From contig NZ_JADNAT010000009.1 in assembly GCF_015550425.1 (NCBI RefSeq), forward strand, positions 85,811 through 149,810: a stretch of DNA of 64,000 nucleotides. The letters run 5' to 3'. This stretch comes from Clostridium sp. 1001275B_160808_H3 (GTDB lineage: Bacteria; Bacillota; Clostridia; Clostridiales; Clostridiaceae). Below, one piece after another: positions 1 to 9,419 of the stretch (the stretch's first letter is position 1; each line of letters starts with the position of its first letter). The notes below the pieces were generated by a model that saw nothing but the letters and a program-made list of their open reading frames with translations, made no database searches and was not told the origin of the DNA. Position numbers and translations under genes: made by a program.

Positions 1-14
1 AGGAATGTACATAG

Positions 15-1112
15 ATGAATTTAGGAATAGTTGGTTTACCAAACGTAGGTAAAAGTACTTTATTTAATGCAATTACAAAAGCTGGAGCAGAGTCAGCAAA
101 CTATCCTTTTTGTACTATAGAGCCCAATGTTGGAGTAGTTAGTGTACCAGATAAAAGATTAGATGTTTTAGAAAAAATGTATAATACTAAAAAGAAGGTT
201 TATACTGCAGTTGAATTTTATGATATAGCAGGACTTGTAAAAGGTGCTTCTAAAGGTGAAGGATTAGGAAATAAATTTTTATCCCATATAAGAGAGGTTT
301 CTGCAATAGTTCATGTTGTAAGATGTTTTGACGATGGAAATGTTGTACACGTTGAAGGGTCAGTTGATCCAATAAGAGATATAGAAACTATAAACTTAGA
401 ACTTATATTTGCTGATTTAGAAGTTTTAGAAAGAAGAATGGAAAGATCAATTAAACAAGTTAGATCTGGAGATAAAAAGGCTAAGGAAGAATATGCTTTA
501 ATGGAAAAAGTTAAGGCTCATTTAGAGAAAAACTTACCTATAAGAACATTAGAAGTAACAGAAGAGGAAGAAGAATTAATAAAAGGATTATTCTTAATAA
601 CTTCAAAGCCAGTTCTTTATGCATGCAATATATCAGAAGATGATATGATGGAAGGTAACACAAATAATGAGTATGTTCAAAAAGTAAGAGCACATGCAGA
701 AAGTGAAAATTCAGAAGTTGTTGTTGTTTGTGCAAAACTAGAAGAAGAACTATCAGGATTAGAAGAAGAAGAAAAACAAGAAATGTTAAGTGAATATGGC
801 TTAACAGAATCAGGATTAGATAAACTTATAAGAGCTAGTTATAAATTATTAGGTTTAATAAGTTATTTAACAGCAGGAGTTCAAGAAGTAAGAGCTTGGA
901 CTATAAAAGAAGGAACAAAAGCACCACAAGCAGCTGGTAAGATACATTCAGATATAGAAAGAGGATTTATTAGAGCAGAAATAGTATCATATAATGATTT
1001 AGTAGAATGTGGTTCAGAAGCAGCAGCTAAGGAAAAGGGACTTTACAGATTAGAAGGTAAAGAATATGTTATGAAAGATGGAGATGTAGTAAACTTTAGA
1101 TTTAATGTATAG
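15..1112 (+). CDS. ychF: YchF-family ATPase (OLA1-like)
   Basis: 365 residues, the usual length for YchF. The N-terminus has the P-loop GLPNVGKS (about residues 7-14). A DIAGLVKGAS segment is the switch II/G3 region, and the C-terminal TGS-like domain contains VQEVRAWTI. In place of the GTPase NKxD motif there is an N-x-x-E type sequence (CNISED), which in this family goes with ATP preference. YchF is a ribosome-associated P-loop ATPase linked to stress and redox responses. AGGA at positions 1-4 serves as ribosome binding site for the ATG at 15. A strong terminator follows directly, so the gene ends a transcription unit and is not part of the mraZ cluster. Confidence 0.96.
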   Translation: MNLGIVGLPNVGKSTLFNAITKAGAESANYPFCTIEPNVGVVSVPDKRLDVLEKMYNTKKKVYTAVEFYDIAGLVKGASKGEGLGNKFLSHIREVSAIVHVVRCFDDGNVVHVEGSVDPIRDIETINLELIFADLEVLERRMERSIKQVRSGDKKAKEEYALMEKVKAHLEKNLPIRTLEVTEEEEELIKGLFLITSKPVLYACNISEDDMMEGNTNNEYVQKVRAHAESENSEVVVVCAKLEEELSGLEEEEKQEMLSEYGLTESGLDKLIRASYKLLGLISYLTAGVQEVRAWTIKEGTKAPQAAGKIHSDIERGFIRAEIVSYNDLVECGSEAAAKEKGLYRLEGKEYVMKDGDVVNFRFNV

Positions 1113-1121
1113 CTACTTCTT

Positions 1122-1152
1122 AAAAAGGCTGATTTTGTATCAGCCTTTTTTA
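1122..1152 (+). terminator. Rho-independent terminator after ychF
   Basis: The arms AAAGGCTGAT and ATCAGCCTTT enclose the loop TTTGT and are followed by a T-run. Confidence 0.9.
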
Positions 1153-1229
1153 TTTTCAAACTAATAATTACAAAAATTATAACTTTTTATTAATTATGTA
1201 AAATAAATTCTTAAAAAATCAAATAAGCC

Positions 1230-1258
1230 TTGAAGAATTGGTTTAAATTCTATAAAAT
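1230..1258 (+). promoter_or_regulatory. Promoter of the mraZ cluster
   Basis: TTGAAG (1230-1235), a 17-base spacer, then TAAAAT (1253-1258). The predicted start of transcription falls just before the three MraZ-type boxes at 1267-1293, a layout that suits autorepression. Confidence 0.6.
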
Positions 1259-1266
1259 AGTATTAT

Positions 1267-1293
1267 AAAGTGGTTAAAAGTGGTTGAAAGTGG
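1267..1293 (+). promoter_or_regulatory. MraZ operator: three AAAGTGG boxes at 10-base period
   Basis: AAAGTGG occurs at 1267-1273, 1277-1283 and 1287-1293, exactly ten bases apart. MraZ proteins are known to bind short G-rich direct repeats upstream of their own gene; the AAAGTG form is known from Firmicutes/Mollicutes. The boxes lie between the promoter and mraZ, so feedback repression is the natural reading. Confidence 0.8.
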
Positions 1294-1325
1294 AGCGGAT
1301 ATATTATTATGAGGTAGGGGTAAAG

Positions 1326-1754
1326 ATGTTTATAGGAGAATATCAACATGCAATAGATGCTAAAAATAGAATGATAGTCCCTGTAAAACTAAGAGAGGGG
1401 TTAGGTAGTAATTTTGTTATTACTAAAGGCTTAGATGGATGTCTTTACGCATATCCAATGGAAGAATGGAGAGCTCTAGAAGTTAAATTGAAATCTTTAC
1501 CACTTACAAATAAAGATGCAAGAGCATTTGTTAGATTCTTTTTTTCAGGAGCCTGTGAAGTTGAAGTTGATAAACAAGGAAGAGGCTTAATTCCTCAAAA
1601 TTTAAAGGAATATGCATGTATAGAAAAGGAAATAGTAAGTATAGGAGTATTAACTAGAGTTGAAATCTGGAGCAAAGAAAAATGGCAAGAATATAATGAA
1701 TCAGATATAGATTTTGATTCTATTGCTGAAAAAATGAGCGATTTAGGAATATAA
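1326..1754 (+). CDS. mraZ: Transcriptional regulator MraZ
   Basis: 142 residues from the ATG at 1326 ([16 protein letters not shown]), preceded by the purine-rich GAGGTAGGGG at 1311-1320. The reading frame can be extended upstream to a TTG at 1284, but that would translate through the operator boxes and has no binding site, so 1326 is preferred. MraZ is an AbrB-fold DNA-binding protein built of two repeats with a D-x-K-x-R motif (here DAKNR near residue 10, DKQGR near residue 80). It is the conserved first gene of the division and cell wall cluster and usually represses it. rsmH follows after 11 bases. Confidence 0.95.
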   Translation: MFIGEYQHAIDAKNRMIVPVKLREGLGSNFVITKGLDGCLYAYPMEEWRALEVKLKSLPLTNKDARAFVRFFFSGACEVEVDKQGRGLIPQNLKEYACIEKEIVSIGVLTRVEIWSKEKWQEYNESDIDFDSIAEKMSDLGI

Positions 1755-1765
1755 GGAGTAGTATT

Positions 1766-2698
1766 ATGGAATTTAAACATGTATCGGTACTTTTAAATGA
1801 GTGCATAGAGGGATTAAATATCAAAGAAGATGGAATATATGTTGATGGAACACTTGGTGGTGGAGGTCATTCTTTAGAAATATTAAAAAAGTTATCTGAG
1901 AATGGAACTTTAATTGGGGTAGATCAGGACAAAGATGCACTTAAAGCAGCAGGAGAAAGGCTACAAAACTATAAAAATGTAAAGTTTGTTCATAGTAATT
2001 TTTATAATATTGATTCTATTTTGAATAATTTAGAAATTGAAAAAATAGATGGAATGCTGATGGACCTTGGTGTGTCATCTTATCAACTAGATGAGGGTGA
2101 TAGAGGATTTAGCTATATGCAAGATGCACCTTTAGATATGAGAATGAATAGAGAAAACTCTTTATCTGCATATGAAGTTGTAAATGAGTATGCTGAAGAA
2201 GAAATTTATAGAATAATTAGAGATTATGGTGAAGAAAAGTTCGCTAAAAGGATTGCAAGATTTATAGTAGAAAATAGAGAAAATAAACCGATAGAAACTA
2301 CCTTAGAGTTAGTGGAAATAATTAAAGCTGCTATACCTGCTAAGGCTAGAAGAGAAGGGCCGCATCCGGCAAAAAGAACTTTTCAAGCTATTAGAATAGA
2401 AGTAAATAGTGAATTATCTATACTAAATAAGGCCATTGAAGATGGTGTAAATAGATTAAACAAAGGTGGAAGAATGGCTATAATAACTTTCCATTCTTTA
2501 GAGGATAGAATAGTTAAACTAAAATTTAAGGAATTAGCAACATCGTGTACTTGTCCAAAAGAGTTTCCAATTTGTGTTTGTGGTGGGAAAGCAAAAGTTA
2601 AATTAATTAGTAGAAAGGCTATTGAACCCACAAAAGAAGAAGTAGAGGAAAATCCAAGAAGTAGAAGTGCTAAATTAAGGGTTATAGAGAGAATTTAA
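1766..2698 (+). CDS. rsmH: 16S rRNA (cytosine(1402)-N4)-methyltransferase RsmH
   Basis: 310 residues, the family length. The SAM-binding glycine loop [10 protein letters not shown] lies at about residues 27-36. [13 protein letters not shown] is the conserved motif near the active site, and [12 protein letters not shown] lies near the C-terminus. RsmH N4-methylates C1402 of 16S rRNA in the decoding centre and is the second gene of nearly all mraZ clusters. The start ATG has AAGGAG eight bases upstream. The gene is cotranscribed with mraZ and followed by ftsL. Confidence 0.96.
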   Translation: MEFKHVSVLLNECIEGLNIKEDGIYVDGTLGGGGHSLEILKKLSENGTLIGVDQDKDALKAAGERLQNYKNVKFVHSNFYNIDSILNNLEIEKIDGMLMDLGVSSYQLDEGDRGFSYMQDAPLDMRMNRENSLSAYEVVNEYAEEEIYRIIRDYGEEKFAKRIARFIVENRENKPIETTLELVEIIKAAIPAKARREGPHPAKRTFQAIRIEVNSELSILNKAIEDGVNRLNKGGRMAIITFHSLEDRIVKLKFKELATSCTCPKEFPICVCGGKAKVKLISRKAIEPTKEEVEENPRSRSAKLRVIERI

Positions 2699-2734
2699 AA
2701 AAAGTTAAGTAAAATGTATGGGGGATGTAATAAA

Positions 2735-3172
2735 ATGGTTGATAGAGAATATGATTATATAAGGGGTAATACAGTAACAACTCCAAAGAGAAAGTATAAT
2801 GAGATAGACAAGAGAATAGAGAGAGAAAAACAAGAAAGAAAACAAAGAGAGCTACAAAGAAAAGAAAAGGCAGCAAAGAAGGCTATTGTAAAAAGTATAT
2901 TACAAGTATCTTGTATTGCTTTAATATTAGGTGTTAGTACTATTGCAAGAGATGGCAAAGTTTATAGAATGCAAAATGATCTTTCAAAAGTAAAAAGTGA
3001 AATAAAGACTGTTACTGCGGAAGGAGAAGCATTGAGGGTAAACTTACTAAGATATTCATCACTAGCAGATATAAAAGATATAGCAAATAAATCAGGAATG
3101 AAAATTCCTGAAAAAAATGATTCAGTAGAAGTGGATTTAACTAAAAACTTTTTTGCTAACTTAGGGGAATAA
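2735..3172 (+). CDS. ftsL: FtsL-like cell division protein
   Basis: 145 residues from the ATG at 2735, with GGGGG just upstream; an in-frame ATG at 2714 has no comparable site. There is a highly charged cytoplasmic N-terminus (about 55 residues, Lys/Arg/Glu-rich), one membrane segment (about residues 58-73, ILQVSCIALILGVSTIA) and a short extracytoplasmic coiled-coil stretch. Sequence conservation in FtsL is weak, so the call rests on the bitopic topology and the position between rsmH and the class B penicillin-binding protein. FtsL joins DivIB/FtsQ and DivIC/FtsB in the divisome. Confidence 0.8.
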   Translation: MVDREYDYIRGNTVTTPKRKYNEIDKRIEREKQERKQRELQRKEKAAKKAIVKSILQVSCIALILGVSTIARDGKVYRMQNDLSKVKSEIKTVTAEGEALRVNLLRYSSLADIKDIANKSGMKIPEKNDSVEVDLTKNFFANLGE

Positions 3173-3262
3173 ACATAAGTTATAAAATAGTACACTTGCC
3201 AAGATAAAGAGTGTTAAGTTTACACTCGACATGTTTTTAAAAAATTACATGGAGGCATTGAT

Positions 3263-5458
3263 GTGAATAAGAAGAATTATAGAGATAAAGCGCTAATGAA
3301 AAAAAGAATATCATTAGCGCTTACCGCATTAACGTGTTTATTTGCTCTTTTAATAATTAGACTCTCCTACATAATGATAGTTAAAAGAGGAGATTATTCA
3401 GCAAGGGCTGAAGAACAGTGGACAAGTGAAGTTAAAATTGATGCGAGAAGAGGCAGAATACTTGATAGGAATGGGGTAGAACTTGCAGTATCTGCAAATG
3501 TTTATAGAGTAGATTTTGACTTAAATTCAATAAGATCACATTTAAGGAAAGAAAATTTAACAAATGATTCCATAGCTCCTAAAATATCAGAAGCCTTAGA
3601 AATGGATGTAGAAAAAGTTTTAAAAAAGCTAAATACAAAGCTACCAAGTGGGGCTAATGCTGGTGCAGCAACATTAGTTAGAAGAATAGAAAAAGAACAG
3701 GCAGATAAAGTTAAAGATTTAAACATACCAGGAGTAATAGTATCGCCAGATACAAAAAGATATTATCCAAATGGAAACTTTTTGGCCCATGTTTTAGGTA
3801 GTACTAATATTGATGGTCAAGGTTTAACTGGGGTAGAGTTACAGTATAATGATTATTTATCAGGTACTCCAGGACTTCGTATTTCAGAATTAGATAAGTA
3901 TAATGATGAATTACCATATACAATATCCAAATTTACAGCTCCAGTAGATGGAAAGGATGTTACATTAACAATAGATGCTAATTTGCAGTCTTTTGCGGAG
4001 AAAATAGCTGAAAAAGGTTATAAAGATAACCAGGCAAAACAAGTTTCTATAATTATAATGAATCCTAATAATGGTGAAATATTAGCAATGGTAAATAAAC
4101 CTGATTTTGATCCAAATAATCCATATGAAGGCGCAGAAAATTATGAAGGTTCAACTACAGGGGAAAAAGTTCAAAAAATGTGGAGAAATCATTTAGTAAA
4201 TGATACTTTTGAACCAGGATCAATTTTTAAAGTTGTAACTATGATTGGAAACTTGGAAGAAGGTCTTGTTAAGGAGTCAGATACATTTACTTGTAACGGA
4301 AGTTTAAAGGTTGGTCCTCATACTATAAAATGTTGGAAAACGTCAGGTCATGGAACACAAATACTACCAGAAATACTTCAAAACTCATGTAACGTTGGAT
4401 TTATGGAAATTGGTAAAAGAATAGGAAAAGAAAAGTTAAATGAGTATATAGCTAAATTAGGCTTTGGTAAAGTTAGTGGAGTTGACTTACCAGGAGAAGC
4501 AAAGGGAATTGTTAAGAAAACAGAAAATATTAATGAAGCTGATCTTGCAACAATTTCATTTGGTCAAACAAACACAGTAAATGCAATTCAATATATGACA
4601 GCATTCAATAGTATTGTAAATGGTGGAAAGTTAATCCAACCTCATATAATGAAGGAAGTTGTTTCTAAAGATGAAAATGGAAATGTCGTTGTTGATAAAA
4701 CATTTGAACCAAAAGTAACAGAAGTTTTAAGTGAAGAAAATACTGCTATTTTAAGAGATTATTTAGAAAGAGTAGTTTCATATGGAGGTTCAAGCAAGGC
4801 TTACGTTGAAGGATATCATATTGCGGCTAAAACAGGAACAGCTCAAAAAGTTAATCCAAATGGTGGTGGATATGAATCAGGTAAATATATATCTTCCTTA
4901 GCAGGATTTGCACCAGCTGATGATCCACAAATTTCAGTGTTTATTTCTATAGATGAACCTGGGACAGGGACTTATTATGCAGGACAAATAGTAGCTCCAC
5001 TTGCTAATGAATTATTTACAGATATATTTAATTATATGAACTCAGAAATATCAAAGGATGATATAGATAGTATTGTTAAAGATGTAGTTATTCCTGAAAT
5101 AAGAGGACTTAAAATAGAAGAAGCAAAAAAAATATTAAAAGAATATAATTTAGAGTATAATATCGAAGGAAATGGGTCTATAATAACAAGTGTGAAGCCT
5201 TATCCAGGATACACAGTTAAAGAAAATTCTAAGATTAATATAGACACAGGAGACTCAGAGTCTTATAATAAAAATGTCGTTATGCCTGATTTAAGGGGGT
5301 ACTCCTTAGAGTCTGCATCTAAAATATTAAATGATTTAGGTATAAATTATACATTTGAAGGTGAAGGTGCAATAGTTAAGCAAAGTATTCCAAAGGGTGA
5401 AATGATAATAAAAGGAACGAATGTAAAACTTGTATTAAACGAAGAATATGGAGATTAA
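3263..5458 (+). CDS. spoVD: Class B penicillin-binding protein SpoVD/FtsI type with two PASTA domains
   Basis: 731 residues, starting at a GTG with GGAGG seven bases upstream (the ATG at 3261 is immediately stopped). It has an N-terminal membrane anchor, a PBP dimer domain (RRGRILDRNG) and a transpeptidase domain with all three motifs: S320-x-x-K (GSIFK), SCN at 375-377 and KTG at 523-525. Two C-terminal PASTA repeats follow (from about 610 and 675). Such proteins make cross-links in septal or spore cortex peptidoglycan. The pairing with spoVE and the position after ftsL favour SpoVD, but a vegetative FtsI/PBP2B role cannot be excluded. Confidence 0.9.
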   Translation: MNKKNYRDKALMKKRISLALTALTCLFALLIIRLSYIMIVKRGDYSARAEEQWTSEVKIDARRGRILDRNGVELAVSANVYRVDFDLNSIRSHLRKENLTNDSIAPKISEALEMDVEKVLKKLNTKLPSGANAGAATLVRRIEKEQADKVKDLNIPGVIVSPDTKRYYPNGNFLAHVLGSTNIDGQGLTGVELQYNDYLSGTPGLRISELDKYNDELPYTISKFTAPVDGKDVTLTIDANLQSFAEKIAEKGYKDNQAKQVSIIIMNPNNGEILAMVNKPDFDPNNPYEGAENYEGSTTGEKVQKMWRNHLVNDTFEPGSIFKVVTMIGNLEEGLVKESDTFTCNGSLKVGPHTIKCWKTSGHGTQILPEILQNSCNVGFMEIGKRIGKEKLNEYIAKLGFGKVSGVDLPGEAKGIVKKTENINEADLATISFGQTNTVNAIQYMTAFNSIVNGGKLIQPHIMKEVVSKDENGNVVVDKTFEPKVTEVLSEENTAILRDYLERVVSYGGSSKAYVEGYHIAAKTGTAQKVNPNGGGYESGKYISSLAGFAPADDPQISVFISIDEPGTGTYYAGQIVAPLANELFTDIFNYMNSEISKDDIDSIVKDVVIPEIRGLKIEEAKKILKEYNLEYNIEGNGSIITSVKPYPGYTVKENSKINIDTGDSESYNKNVVMPDLRGYSLESASKILNDLGINYTFEGEGAIVKQSIPKGEMIIKGTNVKLVLNEEYGD

Positions 5459-5477
5459 TTTAGAATATCCCTTTACA

Positions 5478-5511
5478 TTAGCATGTGGGACACTCACATG
5501 CTAAATTTTTA
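5478..5511 (+). terminator. Terminator between spoVD and murE
   Basis: The arms TTAGCATGTG and CACATGCTAA enclose the loop GGACACT and are followed by ATTTTTAT. It could partly separate the spoVD unit from the mur genes. Confidence 0.8.
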
Positions 5512-5559
5512 TACAAAAGACATAGGGAGTTCTTTTTAGAATATTAAGGAGATGGTGAA

Positions 5560-7011
5560 ATGAAGTTATTAGATTTATTAAAGGGAGTAGATTATAAATT
5601 ATTAGAAGGAACAGTAGAAAAAGAAGTAAATCACATTCAATATGATAGTAGAAAAGTAAATGAAGGTGACTTATTCGTATGTCTTACGGGTTTCGAAGTT
5701 GATGGACATAATTATGCAAATAAAGCTATAGAAGCAGGGGCAAAAGTAATACTTTGTGAGAAAAAAATAGATATAAAAAGTAAAGATATAACAGTTCTTC
5801 TTGTTGAGGAAGGAAGAAAAGCGCTTGCTACGATGTCAGCAAATTATTATGGTCATCCAACAAAAGCTTTAAAATTAATAGGTGTTACAGGTACAAATGG
5901 TAAAACTACAACAGTATATTTACTAAAATCAATGCTTGAGAAAGCAGGGAAGAAAGTAGGTCTTGTTGGAACAATAGCTAATTATATTGGAGAAAATAAG
6001 CTTAAATCTGAAAGAACTACTCCTGAATCATTAGAACTTCAAAAATTATTTAAGGATATGGTAGATGCGAATTGTGAGTATTGTGTTATGGAGGTTTCAT
6101 CACATTCATTACAGCTAGATAGAGTTTATGGTTGTGAGTTTGAAGTTGGAATATTTACAAACTTAACAAGAGATCATTTAGATTTCCATAAATCTTTTGA
6201 TAATTATTACAATGCAAAATTTAAATTGTTTGAAAGAAGTAAAGCTTGCGTAATAAATGTTGATGATGATTTTGGATATAGAGTGTTAAAAGATGTTGAA
6301 AAATTAGAAAATAAGAAAATCAAAACTTATTCAATAAAAAATAATAGTGACTTTAAAGCATCAGATCTTATGTTAAAAGAAGGAGATATACATTTTAAAA
6401 TAAATGGAGAAGAATTCAATTCAGTTTTACCAGGAGAATATAATGTATATAATGCTTTAGGTGCAGTAGGCGCAATGAGTATTTTAGGAATTAGCAATGA
6501 GTCAATAAGGAAAGGCTTATTAGATGTTGTTGTACCAGGTAGATGCGAAAGAATAGGTTATAAATATGACATACCTTATGACATAATAATAGATTTTGCG
6601 CATACTCCTGATGGATTAAAAAATATTTTAGAAACATTAAAAGGATTTACTAAAAATAGATTAATAGCTGTATATGGATGTGGTGGAGATAGAGATAAGG
6701 TAAAGAGAGCTGAGCTTGGAAGGATTGGAACAGAACTTGCAGATTTAGCTATAATTACATCAGATAATCCTAGGGAAGAAGATCCGATGGCAATTATAAA
6801 AGAAATAGTTGCAGGTATTACAAAATCAAATTATTTAGCGATTGAAAATAGAGTGGAAGCAATTAAGCTTGCCCTTGGAATGGCTGAAGAAGGCGATGTA
6901 GTTGTTTTAGCTGGTAAGGGTCATGAAAATTATCAAATCACAAGTGAAGGTGTAATTCATTTTGATGAAAGAGAAGTAGTAGATGAAATTTTAATAAGTA
7001 AGAAGAAATAA
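5560..7011 (+). CDS. murE: UDP-MurNAc-L-Ala-D-Glu:meso-2,6-diaminopimelate ligase MurE
   Basis: 483 residues. The ATP-binding loop GVTGTNGKTTT lies at about residues 107-117, and HTPDG is also present. The amino-acid selectivity motif is DNPR (SDNPREEDP, about residue 405), which is typical of enzymes that add meso-diaminopimelate rather than lysine. MurE is a cytoplasmic Mur ligase adding the third residue of the peptidoglycan stem peptide. The ATG at 5560 follows AAGGAGATGG. murF follows with a gap of 15 bases or less. Confidence 0.96.
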   Translation: MKLLDLLKGVDYKLLEGTVEKEVNHIQYDSRKVNEGDLFVCLTGFEVDGHNYANKAIEAGAKVILCEKKIDIKSKDITVLLVEEGRKALATMSANYYGHPTKALKLIGVTGTNGKTTTVYLLKSMLEKAGKKVGLVGTIANYIGENKLKSERTTPESLELQKLFKDMVDANCEYCVMEVSSHSLQLDRVYGCEFEVGIFTNLTRDHLDFHKSFDNYYNAKFKLFERSKACVINVDDDFGYRVLKDVEKLENKKIKTYSIKNNSDFKASDLMLKEGDIHFKINGEEFNSVLPGEYNVYNALGAVGAMSILGISNESIRKGLLDVVVPGRCERIGYKYDIPYDIIIDFAHTPDGLKNILETLKGFTKNRLIAVYGCGGDRDKVKRAELGRIGTELADLAIITSDNPREEDPMAIIKEIVAGITKSNYLAIENRVEAIKLALGMAEEGDVVVLAGKGHENYQITSEGVIHFDEREVVDEILISKKK

Positions 7012-7026
7012 TTAGAGGTGGATGAA

Positions 7027-8388
7027 TTGGAATTATCTTTAAATGAACTTTTAGAAGCCGTGAGTGGTGAATTAATAGTTAAAGGAAAAACTGATTTCAA
7101 TAGAGTTTGTATTGATACAAGAAAAATAGAAAAGAACAATATATATTTTGCTATAAAAGGCGAAAGGTTTAATGGAAATAAATTTGTTGTGGAAGCTTTT
7201 TCAAAAGGAGCTTCTATAGCAATAGTTGATGAAATATTATTTGATGTAAATAACACCCAAAATCTGCAAACAATAATAAAAGTTGAAGATACTGAGAAAG
7301 CTTTACTAAATCTTGCTCATTATTATAGAAAGAAGCTAGGTGTAAAAGTTGTTGGAGTTACTGGATCATGTGGAAAAACATCTACAAAGGACTTGATTGC
7401 TGCTTTTTTAAGCGAGAAATACAATGTCTTTAAGACTAAAGGAAATTTCAACAATCAAATAGGCTTGCCTCTTATGATTTTAGAACTTGATAATTCCATA
7501 GATGTAGCTGTTTTAGAGATGGGAATGAGTAACTTAGGTGAAATAGATGTTCTTGCAAATTGTGCAAGACCGGATATAGCAGTTATCACAAATATAGGAT
7601 TATCTCATATAGAAAATTTAAAAACTCAAGAAAATATATTAAAAGCTAAGAGTGAAATATTTAATTATTTTGATGAAACAAACACTCTTATAATAAATGG
7701 AGAAGATGAAAATTTATTAAAAATAAAAGATAAGTGTTTTGAAATTCTAAAAATTGGTTATAATCATGAATATGATGTATGTGCATTTAATATTATACTA
7801 GAGGAAGATAAAACAACATTTACAGTTAAAGATAAAAATGAAGAGAGTATATTTACAATTCCTATGGCGGGGAAGCATAATATATTAAATTCAATGATTG
7901 CTATAGGGGTAGCTAAAAAATTAAATGTTACTTTTGATGAAATGAAAAAAGGTATAAAAAATTTAGAAGCTACATCAATGAGGCTACAAGTTATTAAGAA
8001 AAATAAAATAACAATTATAAATGATTGTTATAATGCTAGCCCGGATTCAATGAAATCTTCAATGGATGTACTTAGTACTTATAAAATAGGAAGAAAAATA
8101 GCTATACTTGGGACTATGAATGAATTAGGTGAAGAAGCTGTAAAGTCACATATCGAAGTAGGAAACTATGCTTTAAATAAAGTTGATTTATTAATAGCAA
8201 TAGGAGAATACAAAGATTGTTTTAAAAAAGGATTTACAGAAGAAAATATCATTACTTTTACTACAAAAGAAGAATGTATAGATAAATTAGATACTATAAT
8301 AAAAGAAAATGATGTAGTTTTAGTAAAGGCTTCAAGAGGTATGAAGTTTGAAGATATAGTTAGTTCATTAGAAGAAGTCTCAATATAA
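7027..8388 (+). CDS. murF: UDP-MurNAc-tripeptide:D-Ala-D-Ala ligase MurF
   Basis: 453 residues from TTG 7027, with AGAGGTGG at 7014-7021 as ribosome binding site. A GTG at 7018 in the same frame would lie inside that site. The Mur ligase P-loop is GVTGSCGKTST, and NDCYNASPDS is the conserved family motif that separates MurF from MurE. It adds D-Ala-D-Ala to the UDP-MurNAc tripeptide, completing the soluble precursor that MraY, encoded next, transfers to lipid. The gene is in an operon with murE, without an intervening terminator. Confidence 0.95.
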   Translation: MELSLNELLEAVSGELIVKGKTDFNRVCIDTRKIEKNNIYFAIKGERFNGNKFVVEAFSKGASIAIVDEILFDVNNTQNLQTIIKVEDTEKALLNLAHYYRKKLGVKVVGVTGSCGKTSTKDLIAAFLSEKYNVFKTKGNFNNQIGLPLMILELDNSIDVAVLEMGMSNLGEIDVLANCARPDIAVITNIGLSHIENLKTQENILKAKSEIFNYFDETNTLIINGEDENLLKIKDKCFEILKIGYNHEYDVCAFNIILEEDKTTFTVKDKNEESIFTIPMAGKHNILNSMIAIGVAKKLNVTFDEMKKGIKNLEATSMRLQVIKKNKITIINDCYNASPDSMKSSMDVLSTYKIGRKIAILGTMNELGEEAVKSHIEVGNYALNKVDLLIAIGEYKDCFKKGFTEENIITFTTKEECIDKLDTIIKENDVVLVKASRGMKFEDIVSSLEEVSI

Positions 8389-8390
8389 CG

Positions 8391-8422
8391 AAGGAGGTGA
8401 ACTGCCTTTATAGGCAGGTACA
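8391..8422 (+). promoter_or_regulatory. mraY ribosome binding site separated from its start by a 16-base hairpin
   Basis: A near-perfect Shine-Dalgarno (AAGGAGGTGA, 8391-8400) lies 22 bases before the mraY ATG. Between them is the perfect hairpin CTGCCT-TTAT-AGGCAG (8402-8417). Folding it leaves about six bases between the site and the ATG. Confidence 0.6.
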
Positions 8423-9397
8423 ATGGGGGATAAAATAATAGACATATTTACGTCTAACTTAACAATAGGGTTAGTATTAGCATTTATAGTATCATTAATA
8501 CTGGGTCCTATAACTATACCAATGCTTAGAAGATTAAAGTTTGGTCAAAATATAAGAAAAGAAGGGCCTCAAAGCCATCTAAAAAAAGCAGGAACTCCAA
8601 CTATAGGGGGAATTATATTTATAATTTCAACAGCAATAGTTATGGTGGTAATGAGATTTAGTCCTACAGATGAAGCAATGATTGCACTATATTCATTACT
8701 TGCTTTTGGATTTATAGGATTTTTAGATGATATTCTAAAGATTATAAAGAAACAAAATGAAGGATTAAAAGCATGGCAAAAAATGTTGCTATTAATCATT
8801 TTCTCAACTGCAATTGCAGTATATGGATATGTTAATTTAGGAACGGCTTTAAGAATACCATTTATAGATACAAAAATTCCACTTGGAATTCTTTATATTC
8901 CTTTTGTAATAGTATACTATGCTGGTGCGACAAATGCAGTAAATTTAACAGATGGATTAGATGGATTAGCATCTACTGTTAGTGTTTTAGTTTTAACATT
9001 TTTTGCAGTTATAGCATTTACAATGAAGCATGAATCATTAGCGGTATTTTCAATTGTATTAGCAGGAGGATTGTTAGGATTTTTAAAGTTTAATGCATAT
9101 CCTGCAAAAGTGTTTATGGGTGACACTGGATCTTTAGCAATTGGAGGTGCAATAGCAACTATTGCATTGATTTTAGAATTACCTTTAATATTATTTATTG
9201 TTGGTGGAATATATGTATTTGAAACTTTATCAGTAATTTTACAAGTTTCATCATACAAGTTAAGAGGAAAAAGATTATTTAAAATGGCACCAATTCATCA
9301 TCATTTTGAGCAAGTAGGATGGAGTGAAACAAAAATCGTTACAGTCTTTGCTATAGTAACTGTAATATTATGCTTTGTAGGATTTATAGCCCTTTAA
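8423..9397 (+). CDS. mraY: Phospho-N-acetylmuramoyl-pentapeptide-transferase MraY
   Basis: 324 residues with about ten membrane segments. Conserved MraY motifs are present: GTPTIGG near residue 55, FLDDILK near 105, [10 protein letters not shown] near 175, [10 protein letters not shown] near 235 and MAPIHHHFE near 290. MraY transfers phospho-MurNAc-pentapeptide from UDP to undecaprenyl phosphate, forming lipid I at the inner face of the membrane. The start is unusual: the strong ribosome binding site is brought within normal distance only if an intervening hairpin folds. Confidence 0.96.
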   Translation: MGDKIIDIFTSNLTIGLVLAFIVSLILGPITIPMLRRLKFGQNIRKEGPQSHLKKAGTPTIGGIIFIISTAIVMVVMRFSPTDEAMIALYSLLAFGFIGFLDDILKIIKKQNEGLKAWQKMLLLIIFSTAIAVYGYVNLGTALRIPFIDTKIPLGILYIPFVIVYYAGATNAVNLTDGLDGLASTVSVLVLTFFAVIAFTMKHESLAVFSIVLAGGLLGFLKFNAYPAKVFMGDTGSLAIGGAIATIALILELPLILFIVGGIYVFETLSVILQVSSYKLRGKRLFKMAPIHHHFEQVGWSETKIVTVFAIVTVILCFVGFIAL

Positions 9398-9419
9398 TCA
9401 CTAGATTGGAGGAGTTTTT

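Noticed and set aside
3207..3226. GAGTGT/ACACTC hairpin between ftsL and spoVD
   Set aside because: Only six pairs and no immediate T-run, so not called a terminator; it could be incidental.
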